Below are positions 5,560-13,120 of a DNA stretch of 25,200 nucleotides, piece after piece (within the stretch, counting starts at the first letter, position 1; every line of letters begins with the position of its first letter). The DNA comes from a virus: positions 1-25,200 of the IMG/VR virus record IMGVR_UViG_3300017963_000717. One strand, written 5' to 3'. The notes beneath the pieces are model-generated. The model saw only the letters and a list, made by a program, of their open reading frames with translations. It was not told where the DNA came from and searched no databases. The translations under genes and the position numbers were made by a program.

Positions 5560-5829
5560 TCAGCCGTCCGGCTTTTCCGCGAGCGCCTCCAAACGAGACC
5601 GGACCACGTCCTCCAGGTCGATGCCCAGCTCCTCGCGGTTCTCCACCAGCGCGGCCGCCCAGAGCAGGAAGCGGAAGCCGCGCGGGTCGACCATGAACTG
5701 GCGCTCATGCTTCGAGCCGTCGCCACCCTCGACGTGGACGGTGGCGAGCTGGAGCCCAGCCTCCTTCGCGGCGGCCCGCATCTCCCGGCTGTAGGTCACC
5801 CGGCTCTTCTGCTTCGACTCCTCGGCCAT
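5560..5829 (-). CDS. Hypothetical protein (89 aa) downstream of the primase
   Basis: 89 aa: basic N-terminus (AEESKQKSRVTYSREMRAAAKEAG), a short strand region (LQLATVHVEGGDGSKHERQF), and helices (RFLLWAAALVENREELGIDLEDVV). No family recognised. The ATG at 5829 overlaps the primase TGA (TGATG), so it is coupled to the primase-helicase and may serve replication. A longer in-frame start exists upstream but lies in the primase shadow. Its last codons form a small stem (AGCC/GGCT) next to P6. Confidence 0.65.
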   Translation of the reverse strand: MAEESKQKSRVTYSREMRAAAKEAGLQLATVHVEGGDGSKHERQFMVDPRGFRFLLWAAALVENREELGIDLEDVVRSRLEALAEKPDG

Positions 5830-8216
5830 CAGAAGGGCTCCTCGACCTTCTGCTGCTCGGGCGCGACGGCCTCCCACTCGTAGGGACCGCCGTGCGTCTC
5901 GTCGAACAGGGCCCGCAGCTCGGCGAGCTTCGGCAGCACGAAGCAGTTCGGCCGCGGCGTGGTGCGCTCCTCGCCGGACTGCGGATGGACCGGCGGCAGG
6001 TCGACCTGGTCGAGCCCACTCGCCTGGCGATAGGCGACGTTGCCCTTAGTGGCCTTCGCCAGGAAGCGGCGCATCGCCGTCACGGAGATCCGGTCGCCGT
6101 AGGGCACGGCCATATTGTAGTCGTACACGAGGGACCCGGTCGGGATCAGCGCCCCGTCGGCCAGGCTGGCGTCGTCGATCGCCCCGACCTGGAGCGCGTC
6201 GAAGAACCACTTCGCCTCGGGGGAGAACGAGTGAGCCTTCTGGTCCTGGAGCGCGGCCGTGCGCGGGCGGGAGCGCGGGTCGAACTTCGCGACGGGTCGC
6301 GTCATCAGCATGTGCAGCAGCGTCTCGTAGCCGCCGCTGCTCAGCTCGCGCGCGATGTCGGCGAAGTAGCTGCCGTCCTGGATGTGCGCGCCGCCGACGT
6401 CGAGCACGACGAAGCGCCGGTCGTCGATGCCGGTGGGCACCACCCAGTCGTCGTTAGAGGCGAGGATCAGGTGCAGGTAGTTCCGCTCCACCGCGGCGTC
6501 CACGCCCTTGGCCTCCACGATCAGGTTCTCCTCGGTCACCATGGTCTTCAGCATGGACTCGTGGCGCCGGTCGTGGGCCGCGATGGCCTCGTCCGCGAAC
6601 AGCAGCACGCAGTCCCGCAGGTGCGCGTTGAAGGAGCCCACCAGGTGCTTCGCGTCGGTCACCTGCTTGAAGTGCTGGCCGAAGAGCTTCCCGAAGTGCT
6701 TCGCGAAGGAGCCCTTGCCCGCGCCCTGCGAGCCACGCAGCACGATGGCGGTATGCCCAGGCTGGTCGGGCTTCTGCACGGCGAGCGCCATCCAGTCGAG
6801 CAGGTACTCGAAGACCTCCTCGTTCCCGGAGCAGATGTTCTCGCGGACGTGGGCCAGGTACTTCTCGCACGAGCCGCCGGGCAGCGCGTTCACGGCCCAG
6901 CCGCGCCAGATGTTGTAGACGTCGGAGGCGGTCTCCTTCCCCGGCTCGAAGACGATCGAGCGGAAGCTCCGGCGCTGCGGGTGGTCGAGCCACCACTTGC
7001 CTGCGGGCACCAGCTTCGAGTTCTCTCCGTCGCCGACCTCGACCTTGCGGTTGCTGTAGAACTGGCGGAAGTCGGACGGCGACTGGTACACCAGCGCGCT
7101 CGTGTCCGGGTCCTCGTAGACCACGCGGCAGCGGCCGCCGCCCGTGTTCTGAACGACGGCATAGCGGCCGTTCAGCTCCATCAGCACCGGGTCGACGGCG
7201 AACTCGTGGGCCCGCTCGATCTGGCGCTTGGCGTAGCGCTCGGGGCGGCCGTTCGTCCCGTCCAGGACGGACTCGGAGATCGCCCAGTCGGCGTCGGTGA
7301 TGAGCGAGTAGATCATGTCGTCCGACACGCCCGCGCGCACCAGCTCGCAGACGACGTACCAGAGCGCGCCGCTGCGGCCCTCGTCGGCCCAGCGGTCGGG
7401 CTCGTCGGGGTGGAAGCCCTGGGCGATGACCGTCTTACAGAAGTCGTTCACGGTGTTGGGCAGCTCGTCCAGCGACATGATGCGCCGAACGTTCTCGTCG
7501 ACCTTGACCGTCGAGCCGGTCGACAGGCGCTGTCCCTTGGGCAGCGCGGTCTGGAGCTGCGGCGCCTTCGTGAAGGTGGACAGCGGGTAGCTCGCTCCGT
7601 TCATGTCGACGATCGTCGAGAGCGCGGCCGTGCGGCCCTTCTTCAGCTTGCGCTTGTCGGGCCAGTTCACGGTGCCCGGCAGGCGCGCGATCCGGTCGAC
7701 GTTGTGGCACGAGTCGGCGCCGAACAGCAGTTCGAGCTGGAGGTTGTAGAGCTTCGCCTCCTCGTAGCGGGCCTCGTCGCCCTCGATCTCGAAGGGCTCG
7801 TCCAGGCGCCAGAAGCCCCAGAAGCCTCCGCCCGAGTCGACGATCGCCGAGGGCGCGGGCACGCCCTCGGGGAGGTTCGTCGTCAGCAGGCCCATCAGGC
7901 GCTTGCGCTCGGCCTCGAAGTCCTCGCCCGTGCGCGGGTCGAGGTCGACGTGGAGGAACGACATGCGGGCGATGTCCGTTCGCAGCGCCTTCTTCGCCAT
8001 GTCGCGGCTCGGCGGGTTGACGCTGAAGTAGACGTTCAGGTCGGCCTCAGCCGCCTTCTCCAGGAAGGTGTGGACCTCGTCCTCCTGCCCCGCGCGGAAG
8101 GTTCCGTGCAGGTCGCCCACTCCTCCGCCCACCTTGATGGTGTTCAGCAGCCAGCGCTCGTCCGGGTGGACGAAGCGCAGCCAGCGGACGGACTCTTCAT
8201 GGCGGGGCTCGATCAT
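5829..8216 (-). CDS. PrimPol-like primase fused to SF3 (D5/P4-type) helicase
   Basis: 795 aa from the ATG at 8216, which has GAGGTG about 10 nt upstream and an ATGA overlap with the upstream stop. The N-terminal part looks like an archaeo-eukaryotic-type primase: HVDLDP (D91, D93) gives the metal-binding acidic pair, followed by DSGGGFWGFWRLDEP (about 127-141) and HNVDRIARLPGT (about 171-182). The C-terminal part is a D5/VapE-like superfamily 3 helicase: Walker A GSQGAGKGS (about 495-503), Walker B LLFADEA (about 538-544), and sensor-like LILASNDDWVVP (about 583-594). It should prime and unwind DNA during phage replication. No DnaB or DnaG gene is seen in the window, consistent with this protein filling both roles. 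Confidence 0.88.
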   Translation of the reverse strand: MIEPRHEESVRWLRFVHPDERWLLNTIKVGGGVGDLHGTFRAGQEDEVHTFLEKAAEADLNVYFSVNPPSRDMAKKALRTDIARMSFLHVDLDPRTGEDFEAERKRLMGLLTTNLPEGVPAPSAIVDSGGGFWGFWRLDEPFEIEGDEARYEEAKLYNLQLELLFGADSCHNVDRIARLPGTVNWPDKRKLKKGRTAALSTIVDMNGASYPLSTFTKAPQLQTALPKGQRLSTGSTVKVDENVRRIMSLDELPNTVNDFCKTVIAQGFHPDEPDRWADEGRSGALWYVVCELVRAGVSDDMIYSLITDADWAISESVLDGTNGRPERYAKRQIERAHEFAVDPVLMELNGRYAVVQNTGGGRCRVVYEDPDTSALVYQSPSDFRQFYSNRKVEVGDGENSKLVPAGKWWLDHPQRRSFRSIVFEPGKETASDVYNIWRGWAVNALPGGSCEKYLAHVRENICSGNEEVFEYLLDWMALAVQKPDQPGHTAIVLRGSQGAGKGSFAKHFGKLFGQHFKQVTDAKHLVGSFNAHLRDCVLLFADEAIAAHDRRHESMLKTMVTEENLIVEAKGVDAAVERNYLHLILASNDDWVVPTGIDDRRFVVLDVGGAHIQDGSYFADIARELSSGGYETLLHMLMTRPVAKFDPRSRPRTAALQDQKAHSFSPEAKWFFDALQVGAIDDASLADGALIPTGSLVYDYNMAVPYGDRISVTAMRRFLAKATKGNVAYRQASGLDQVDLPPVHPQSGEERTTPRPNCFVLPKLAELRALFDETHGGPYEWEAVAPEQQKVEEPF

Positions 8217-8545
8217 CGGCTTTTCACCTCGGACCAGTAGTCGATGAGGCGCTGCGGGTCCTGCTGTCCGCGCTCCATTTGCGTCAGCCACCAGGGCGAC
8301 ACGTCGAGCGCCTTGGCGAGAGCCGTGCGGCTCATGCCCTCGCGGCGGCGAAGGATGACCGCGGCCTCGTTCGGGGCGAGCTTCCCGATCTTGACGGCGG
8401 GCACGTCGCCCTCGCCGTTCTCGGCCTGGCGGTAGGCCCAGGTGGTGATGTCGAAGTAGTCGGCGGCCTGGGCTTGGTTCAGGTCGGCGCGGCGGCGCCA
8501 GATCAGGAGGCGCTCGTGCCTCGCGAGGTCAGACGTTGCAAGCAT
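8213..8545 (-). CDS. Protein with two helix-turn-helix domains (110 aa)
   Basis: 110 aa. Two Cro/C1-type HTH-like units can be read: LLIWRRRADLNQAQAADYFD (about 12-32) and ILRRREGMSRTALAKALDVSPWWLTQMERG (about 64-93), the second being the clearer match with its S-x-T-x-L-A pattern. It is probably a DNA-binding protein; directly upstream of the primase-helicase it could be a regulator or an origin-recognition factor. The ATG at 8545 lies 43 nt inside the VRR-NUC gene end. A shorter start is possible, but the first HTH would then be lost. Confidence 0.7.
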   Translation of the reverse strand: MLATSDLARHERLLIWRRRADLNQAQAADYFDITTWAYRQAENGEGDVPAVKIGKLAPNEAAVILRRREGMSRTALAKALDVSPWWLTQMERGQQDPQRLIDYWSEVKSR

Positions 8546-8931
8546 GGGAGTAGGTCGGTGGTAAGGGTGCGGTGGTTGAAGACCTGGATGGCGGCCGCCC
8601 GAAGGTCGGACTCCGTGGCCTCGCCGATAAGCGTAGCCGCCTGGTCTCCGAAGAGCAACAGGTACTCCGAAGAGACCTGGAGGAGAAGCAAAGAGAGCCC
8701 GCCCTTCTCCATTCGGCGGGTGAGCCAGACTCGCTGCTGCGGCGTGAAGTGCGGCAGGCGGACTGGTGTGGTCGGGCGCTTCGGCCAGGCGTCGAGCTTC
8801 TTCAGCTCGACCCATCCGCCGATGAACTCGATGTCCGGGGTTCCGGGCAGGCACGGGTTCTCCACGCGCATCGCGTCCAGCGGATGCAGCAGCTTGCGGA
8901 TCTTCCGGGCGAGCGTTGACTCCTTCGTCAT
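8503..8931 (-). CDS. VRR-NUC-type nuclease (PD-(D/E)xK fold)
   Basis: 142 aa. GTPDIEFIGGWVELKK supplies the conserved D and the ExK of the PD-(D/E)xK core, followed by a Gln-containing helix (FTPQQRVWLTRRM) as in VRR-NUC proteins. Phage members act on branched or broken DNA and often sit beside primase and helicase genes, as here. The ATG at 8931 is used; a TTG one codon upstream is less likely. No Shine-Dalgarno precedes it. The last 43 nt overlap the double-HTH gene. Confidence 0.8.
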   Translation of the reverse strand: MTKESTLARKIRKLLHPLDAMRVENPCLPGTPDIEFIGGWVELKKLDAWPKRPTTPVRLPHFTPQQRVWLTRRMEKGGLSLLLLQVSSEYLLLFGDQAATLIGEATESDLRAAAIQVFNHRTLTTDLLPCLQRLTSRGTSAS

Positions 8932-8945
8932 CAAAAATCTAACTG

Positions 8946-9383
8946 CTACGGATGCACCTCGTCGACATAGACGTTCGCTTCGTGGAGCATCAGGCCCGAT
9001 GCCTGGAAGTCGCAGCCCCAGCGGGCGAGCATCTCCTCCGTGGGCGGAGGGAACACCACGCGCGCGATGCCCGCCTGGATCAGGAGCTTCGTGCAGGAGG
9101 AGCAGGGCGGGTGCGTCAAGTACGCGGTCGCCTCCGCCGTGGGCACGGTCGCCGACAGCAGGGCGTTCGCCTCGGCGTGGACGACGAGCTGGAGCTTCAT
9201 CTCCCGGTCCATGTAGCGCTCGCGGGTGTCGGTCACTCCACGAGGGAAGCCGTTGTATCCCGTCGCGATGACTCGGCGGTCATCGTCGACAAGGATGCAG
9301 CCGACCTTCGTCGACGGATCCTTCGACCACTCGGCGACGTGCGCCGCGAGACGCAGGAAGCGCCTGTCCCACTTGTCGTTCAT
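8946..9383 (-). CDS. dCMP deaminase
   Basis: 145 aa, the usual length. The zinc site is complete: HAE (H69, E71) and PCSSC (C94, C97). TKVGCILVDDD and GYNGFPRGV are typical of the deoxycytidylate deaminase family, which converts dCMP to dUMP for dTMP synthesis. The ATG at 9383 is supported by GAGGG about 5 nt upstream and an ATGA overlap with the preceding small reading frame. A longer version from 9506 would add a 41-residue, poor-codon extension and is rejected. Confidence 0.92.
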   Translation of the reverse strand: MNDKWDRRFLRLAAHVAEWSKDPSTKVGCILVDDDRRVIATGYNGFPRGVTDTRERYMDREMKLQLVVHAEANALLSATVPTAEATAYLTHPPCSSCTKLLIQAGIARVVFPPPTEEMLARWGCDFQASGLMLHEANVYVDEVHP

Positions 9384-9506
9384 CGGTCCCTCTTCATCAG
9401 CATGACGTCGTCCCTCTTGGCGAGGCGGTCGAAATCCCTGTCGCGTCGGCGGCGATCGGTGTAGGTGCGGAAGCGCTCCCAGCGCTCCGGCGGCAGCGGG
9501 CATCAT
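9380..9506 (-). pseudogene. Small gene of about 41 codons, apparently frameshifted
   Basis: After an ATGATG start with AAGGGA upstream, the good-codon frame reads LPPERWERFRTYTDRRRRDR and continues to MLMKRDR, ending in a TGA that overlaps the dCMP deaminase ATG. The ATG pair is in a different frame: removing one C from the ATGATGCCCG run at about 9498-9500 would join them into an MMPLPPERW protein. In the as-given sequence the frame instead continues from the 23-aa ORF through a single in-frame TGA (9505-9503). The product would be a short, very basic peptide of unknown function. Third-position GC strongly favours this frame over the one continuous with dCMP deaminase. Confidence 0.55.
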
Positions 9507-9574
9507 GTCGGTCCCTTCGCGCCAGGCTCGTAGATACCGGGCCGCCGCTTCCAGTCGATCATGTAGCGATTCAC
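9503..9574 (-). CDS. Short ORF (23 aa) after the polymerase gene
   Basis: 23 codons: a GTG start overlapping the polymerase stop (GTGA), then NRYMIDWKRRPGIYEPGAKG and a stop in an ATGA overlap with the next start pair. Overlaps on both sides and the good codon use support translation, but length gives little statistical power. An ATG four codons in (9562) is an alternative start. Function unknown. It might instead be the N-terminal half of a single gene interrupted by TGA. Confidence 0.45.
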   Translation of the reverse strand: MNRYMIDWKRRPGIYEPGAKGPT

Positions 9575-11496
9575 GAGACCTGGCCCATCAGCTCCTGGTG
9601 GCCCCAGTTGTCGCCCCACTCCAGGTCGACGACCATGGGCACGCGAAACTCCATGGCGTCCCTCATGATCTCGCCCAGCTCGCGGGCCTCGGCCTCGGAG
9701 TGGACGGTCTCCACGACCTCGTCGTGGACCTGGAGCTGGAGCTGGTGCCCGGCCGCGTCGGCGTCGATCATGGCCTGGCGCATCTGGTCCGCGGCAGAGC
9801 CCTGGATGATCCGGTTCAGGGCCTTGTGGGTGAAGTCGAAGCCGCGGCCGTAGCGCGAGACGGGGAAGCGGCAGCGTCGGCCGCCCCAGGTGCGGATGAA
9901 GCCCATCCGCTCGGCCTTGCGCTGCGTCCGCTTCGACAGGTCGCGGACGTAGGGGACGGCCTCGTGGTAGGCGTTGAGCAGCTCCATGGCCTCGGGCCCA
10001 GCGCCGAGGTAGGTGATGGTGCGGCCGCCCTTCTGGAAGCTCTTGACCTCGGTAGGGTAGCCCAGCGACTCGGCCAGCTTGCCTTGACCCATGCCGTAGG
10101 CGAGGCCCAGGCCGATCGTCTTCGCGGGCTTCCGCTTGACGCCCATGATGTCCGCGACGGCCTGGTGGTAGTCGGTGAACGGGTCGTCCCGGTAGCGCTG
10201 CGCCATCTCCTTCCCGCCGGGGGCGTCGATCTCCTCGGCGTAGTGGCAGGTGATGCGCGGCTCCTGGGAGCTGTAGTCCGCGGACAGGAGCTTGCCGCCC
10301 TCGTCCGGCTTGTAGATCGCGCGCCACGCCGGGCCGATCTCCGGGTCCCGGGCGGGCTGGTTCTGGAGGTTCGGGTCCGAGCAGGACAGGCGGCCGAACT
10401 TCGCGCCGCTCGCGTCGTCCGAGCCCTCGGAGCTGCCGACCATCTGGCGGAATGTCGCGTGGATCCGGCCATTGATCTGGTGGGCGAGGATCGACTCCAC
10501 GAAGGTCGTGCGGACCTTGTTCCACTTCTTCGCCTGGACGATCGCCCGGCAGACGTCGTCGTCCTGATCCGCCAGCCAGTCGGACTTGACGGAGGGCTGG
10601 CCCTCGGGGAGCTTCTCGGTCGGGTCCGTGCGCTCCAGCTTCAGGCCGCGCTCGGTCAGCACCTCCGCCCAGGTGGCGGTGCGGTTCGTGTCGGACTCGT
10701 CGACCCGGCGCCCAGTCAGGGTGCTGATCCGGTGGAGGGCGGAGCGTTCCCGATTCTGGGCATCCTCCTTCACGCGGGCGAGCTGGTCGAAGTCGACGAG
10801 CACGCCGCGGCGGCGCATCTTCGCCAGGACCGGCAGGAGCTTCGACTCGCGGTCCCAGACCTCGTGGAGATCCTGGTCGTCCAGGTGGCGCTCCAGGCGC
10901 CTCAGGAGCGCGAGCGGGGCCTCCACGTCGCCCTCGCCGTAGGGCCCGACGAACTCCGGCGGGAGCTGCCAGAGGCCGCCCTTCGGGTGGACGCCCCAGG
11001 CGGCGGCGGCCTGCTCCAGGAGGGACTCGTCCTTCCCGGGGATGCCCTCGCGGGCGCAGACGTTCGCGAGGCTGTAGCTGCGCTCCAGCTCGCTCACGAG
11101 CGAGGCGGCGACCATGGTGTCCCGGAACCACGCGGCCTCACGGTAGACCACGCCGTCCTCGGCGAGCCAGTCCAGGTCGTAGCTCAGGTTGTGCCCGACG
11201 ATGGTTCCCCGGAAGGCTCGGGCCTGATCCCGCAGGTACGCCAGGGCCTTCCCGGGATCGAGGTTGATCCCGTTCCCGTGGCGAATGGGCAGATAGTAGG
11301 ACGGCCCGTCCTCGATGGCGAAGCCCACCCCGACCATCTCGCTGCCAGCGCGGCGGACGCCGGGCCCGAGCGTGAGGAGCTGCGGGTCCTTCGTCTCGAC
11401 GTCGACGCAGACCCGGCCGTGCTTCGGCCAGGCGGGAAGCTCCCCGAGCTTGGGGAGCTTCCAGTCGGTGTGGGGAGATCGGGGCGGGAGGTTCAT
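9571..11496 (-). CDS. polA: DNA polymerase I family polymerase with 3'-5' exonuclease
   Basis: 641 aa, family A. The N-terminal proofreading domain shows VDVETKD (D32, E34), GHNLSYDLD (N103, D108) and YGEGD (Y186, D190). The polymerase domain shows motif A SADYSSQEPR (D407), motif B RKPAKTIGLGLAYG (R455, K459, L463, Y467) and motif C QVHDEVV (H591, D592). There is no 5'-3' nuclease domain, as is usual for phage replicative PolA. L463 corresponds to E. coli Phe762. The ATG at 11496 is 5 nt after the upstream stop without a clear Shine-Dalgarno. Confidence 0.95.
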   Translation of the reverse strand: MNLPPRSPHTDWKLPKLGELPAWPKHGRVCVDVETKDPQLLTLGPGVRRAGSEMVGVGFAIEDGPSYYLPIRHGNGINLDPGKALAYLRDQARAFRGTIVGHNLSYDLDWLAEDGVVYREAAWFRDTMVAASLVSELERSYSLANVCAREGIPGKDESLLEQAAAAWGVHPKGGLWQLPPEFVGPYGEGDVEAPLALLRRLERHLDDQDLHEVWDRESKLLPVLAKMRRRGVLVDFDQLARVKEDAQNRERSALHRISTLTGRRVDESDTNRTATWAEVLTERGLKLERTDPTEKLPEGQPSVKSDWLADQDDDVCRAIVQAKKWNKVRTTFVESILAHQINGRIHATFRQMVGSSEGSDDASGAKFGRLSCSDPNLQNQPARDPEIGPAWRAIYKPDEGGKLLSADYSSQEPRITCHYAEEIDAPGGKEMAQRYRDDPFTDYHQAVADIMGVKRKPAKTIGLGLAYGMGQGKLAESLGYPTEVKSFQKGGRTITYLGAGPEAMELLNAYHEAVPYVRDLSKRTQRKAERMGFIRTWGGRRCRFPVSRYGRGFDFTHKALNRIIQGSAADQMRQAMIDADAAGHQLQLQVHDEVVETVHSEAEARELGEIMRDAMEFRVPMVVDLEWGDNWGHQELMGQVS

Positions 11497-11501
11497 TGCG
11501 A

Positions 11502-11801
11502 TCAGATGGCCCAGTCGGGCTCGCAGGCGTAGATGCGGGACATCTGGGCGTCGACCATGGCCTCGTAGAGGGCCTCCTCGTCGATGCCGGGATCCTCGTC
11601 GACCTCGTTCTCTTCGGTCCAGCCCAGGCTCTTGAGGCGGCGCCACTCGGCGCGGGCCCGCTCGCGGGGGACGAGGCGCTGGTCGGTGAGGCGAGCGCCC
11701 TCGAAGGTGTGGGTGCTGACGTCAGGGCCGCCCGCGTCGGTGACCTGGTAGGAGTCGCCGAGGCCGTTGGTGAGCGCGTGTTGCTTGATTTCGTTCTCCA
11801 T
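11502..11801 (-). CDS. Hypothetical protein (99 aa), promoter P7, upstream of polA
   Basis: 99 aa starting MENEIKQHALTNGLG, acidic toward the C-terminus (WTEENEVDEDPGIDEEALYEAM). No family recognised. The ATG at 11801 lies 9 nt from the -10 box of P7. The stop is only 5 nt before the polymerase ATG, so P7 probably also drives polA and the genes beyond it. Confidence 0.68.
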   Translation of the reverse strand: MENEIKQHALTNGLGDSYQVTDAGGPDVSTHTFEGARLTDQRLVPRERARAEWRRLKSLGWTEENEVDEDPGIDEEALYEAMVDAQMSRIYACEPDWAI

Positions 11802-11810
11802 GACGCTGAC

Positions 11811-11839
11811 AGGATACCAGGCCAGGCGCAGGAAAGCAA
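11811..11839 (-). promoter_or_regulatory. Cassette promoter P7 (TTGCTT-17-TATCCT)
   Basis: TTGCTT (11839-11834), a 17-nt spacer beginning TCCTGCG, TATCCT (11816-11811), then GTCAGCGTC and the ATG at 11801. The 9-nt segment after the -10 box is identical to that of P1 and P3. Confidence 0.74.
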
Positions 11840-11847
11840 ACGCTGGA

Positions 11848-11863
11848 CTCGCTTTTCTGCGAG
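11848..11863 (-). terminator. Hairpin after the HD nucleotidase gene, upstream of P7
   Basis: CTCGC-AGAAAA-GCGAG on the minus strand, immediately after the stop at 11868, followed by TCCAGCGTTTGCTTT. Loop and stem match the element upstream of P2 (1710-1723), with a better stem here. Possible weak terminator with the T-rich -35 region as tail. Confidence 0.5.
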
Positions 11864-11867
11864 CGTC

Positions 11868-12395
11868 TCAACCGGGGAACGTGTCCGGGTGCCGGGTCCA
11901 GACGTGCGTCTGCACGAACTCCTCCAGCTCCGGGGGCATCTCGCTCATCGTCAGCTCGGCGATGGCGGCGCCGTAGGGTGCGGCGGCGTTCGCGTTGCCC
12001 AGGGCGATCTGGTCCTTGCACCAGAGGATGAACTCGACCCGGTCGAGGCTGACGAGCCAGAGCCGTTCGTCCGCCGTCAGGAGGGAGACGTAGTCGGCCT
12101 CCAGCCGCTCCAGGGTCAGGCGCTCCAGCCGGTCCAGGCGCTTGCCGATCTCGCCGTCGAGCCGCTTCGCCGGGTGCGGCATGTCGCCCGTGAAGCGCTC
12201 GCCGAGGTCGTGCGTCAGCACGGCCTTCAGCAGCTCGGGTCGCGGGTTCGGGTGGAGGACGAGCAGGAGCAGGGCCATGTCGAAGGAGTGCTTCCCCACG
12301 CTGTAGCTCCCGTGGTGCGGGAGGGTGTGGGCACGCTCGACGTGGCCCGCCTCGCGGAGCAGGCTCAGGCGCTCGGCCGGGGTCAGCTCGTGCAT
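11868..12395 (-). CDS. HD-domain phosphohydrolase (YfbR-like 5'-deoxynucleotidase)
   Basis: 175 aa. The HD site is visible: H36 in VGKHSFDMA, H62-D63 in LTHDLGERFTGD with E66 and D71, and a later Asp (D118, SLDRVEF). The layout fits the YfbR/HD-hydrolase family that dephosphorylates dNMPs; phage versions can tune or purge nucleotide pools. The start at 12395 has GGAGG 7 nt upstream and lies 13 nt inside the preceding gene. It sits in the nucleotide-metabolism cluster with RNR and dCMP deaminase. Confidence 0.82.
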   Translation of the reverse strand: MHELTPAERLSLLREAGHVERAHTLPHHGSYSVGKHSFDMALLLLVLHPNPRPELLKAVLTHDLGERFTGDMPHPAKRLDGEIGKRLDRLERLTLERLEADYVSLLTADERLWLVSLDRVEFILWCKDQIALGNANAAAPYGAAIAELTMSEMPPELEEFVQTHVWTRHPDTFPG

Positions 12396-13120
12396 TCCGC
12401 CTCCATGATCGCCTGGCGCCAGTCCTGGGCGACGATGTCCGTGGCGATGGCCCGCCGGGCGTCCGGGTCCTCGACGTCCTGGAGGCGGAAGGCCGGGGCC
12501 AGCACTCCGGCCAGCCAGGGGTCCTGGTACTCGCCCTGGCCCTTCTGCTGGATCAGGGTCTCCAGCTCGCGGCGCCACCGGCCCACGGGGATCGAGACCA
12601 TCGGGACCTTGGCCGAGACCTGGCCGCGGGAGTAGCGGTCCTGCGCCGGGTCGGCAAGGTCTTCGTCGGCGATCTCCTCGCCGGTCCAGGTGGTGACGAA
12701 GGTGCAGAACAGGAGCCCAGGGGCGACGTTGATCTCGGCGGCGAGGTACTCATGGACCATGGCGAAGATCGTCAGGTCGTGCTCGGCGATGTTCCAGGAG
12801 CGGGAGAACGTCGTGGTCTGGAGCAGGCCGTCGACGTCGATGCGGCTCGCGACGGTGTGGCCGTTGAGCATGACGACGCCCTCGCCTTCGCGGTACTGCG
12901 CCAGCGCCTCGCGGGGGATGGCCGCCACGATCGTCGTCGCGACCTCGACCAGCAGGCGGCTCGGTTGCTTGTGCCGGAAGCTCGCGCACTCCGCGGGCGA
13001 GGTCATCGCGACGCAGGCGGGGATGGGGAGGGTGCAGAACTCGCCGTGGCCGTGGCCGTGGAGAGTTTGGGCGAGCGCCGCCTCGGCGGCGTCGACGTTG
13101 CGGACGAGCAATGTCTTCAT
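12383..13120 (-). CDS. Unknown protein, possibly a degenerate thymidylate synthase-like protein (245 aa)
   Basis: 245 aa. MKTLLVRNVDAAEAALAQTL at the N-terminus and LLQTTTFSRSWNIAEHD followed by MVHEYLAAEINVAPGLLFCTF recall the N-terminal and QRSxD...NI...H regions of ThyA-type thymidylate synthases. However, the PC(H) catalytic segment expected before the QRS-like motif is not present (no Cys in VMLNGHTVASRIDVDGLLQ). If the relation is real, the protein has lost or changed its active site. Neighbours in nucleotide metabolism fit. ATG at 13120 overlaps the upstream stop (TGATG). The relation to ThyA is my inference by eye. Confidence 0.5.
   Translation of the reverse strand: MKTLLVRNVDAAEAALAQTLHGHGHGEFCTLPIPACVAMTSPAECASFRHKQPSRLLVEVATTIVAAIPREALAQYREGEGVVMLNGHTVASRIDVDGLLQTTTFSRSWNIAEHDLTIFAMVHEYLAAEINVAPGLLFCTFVTTWTGEEIADEDLADPAQDRYSRGQVSAKVPMVSIPVGRWRRELETLIQQKGQGEYQDPWLAGVLAPAFRLQDVEDPDARRAIATDIVAQDWRQAIMEAECTS

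Noticed and set aside
5892-8240. Plus-strand open frame of about 780 codons antisense to the primase-helicase
   Set aside because: Low-complexity Val/Glu/Arg/Leu composition typical of an antisense shadow; the minus strand carries complete primase and helicase motifs.
9503-9505. TGA as a selenocysteine codon
   Set aside because: No selenocysteine insertion hairpin could be identified and the context is not a redox protein; a 1-nt slip or plain stop is simpler.
8946-9506. Longer dCMP deaminase starting at 9506
   Set aside because: The extra 41 residues have poor third-position GC and no family counterpart, while ATG 9383 has a Shine-Dalgarno and normal family length.
9505-11532. Plus-strand open frame antisense to polA
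   Set aside because: No motifs, and the opposite strand has all family A polymerase motifs.
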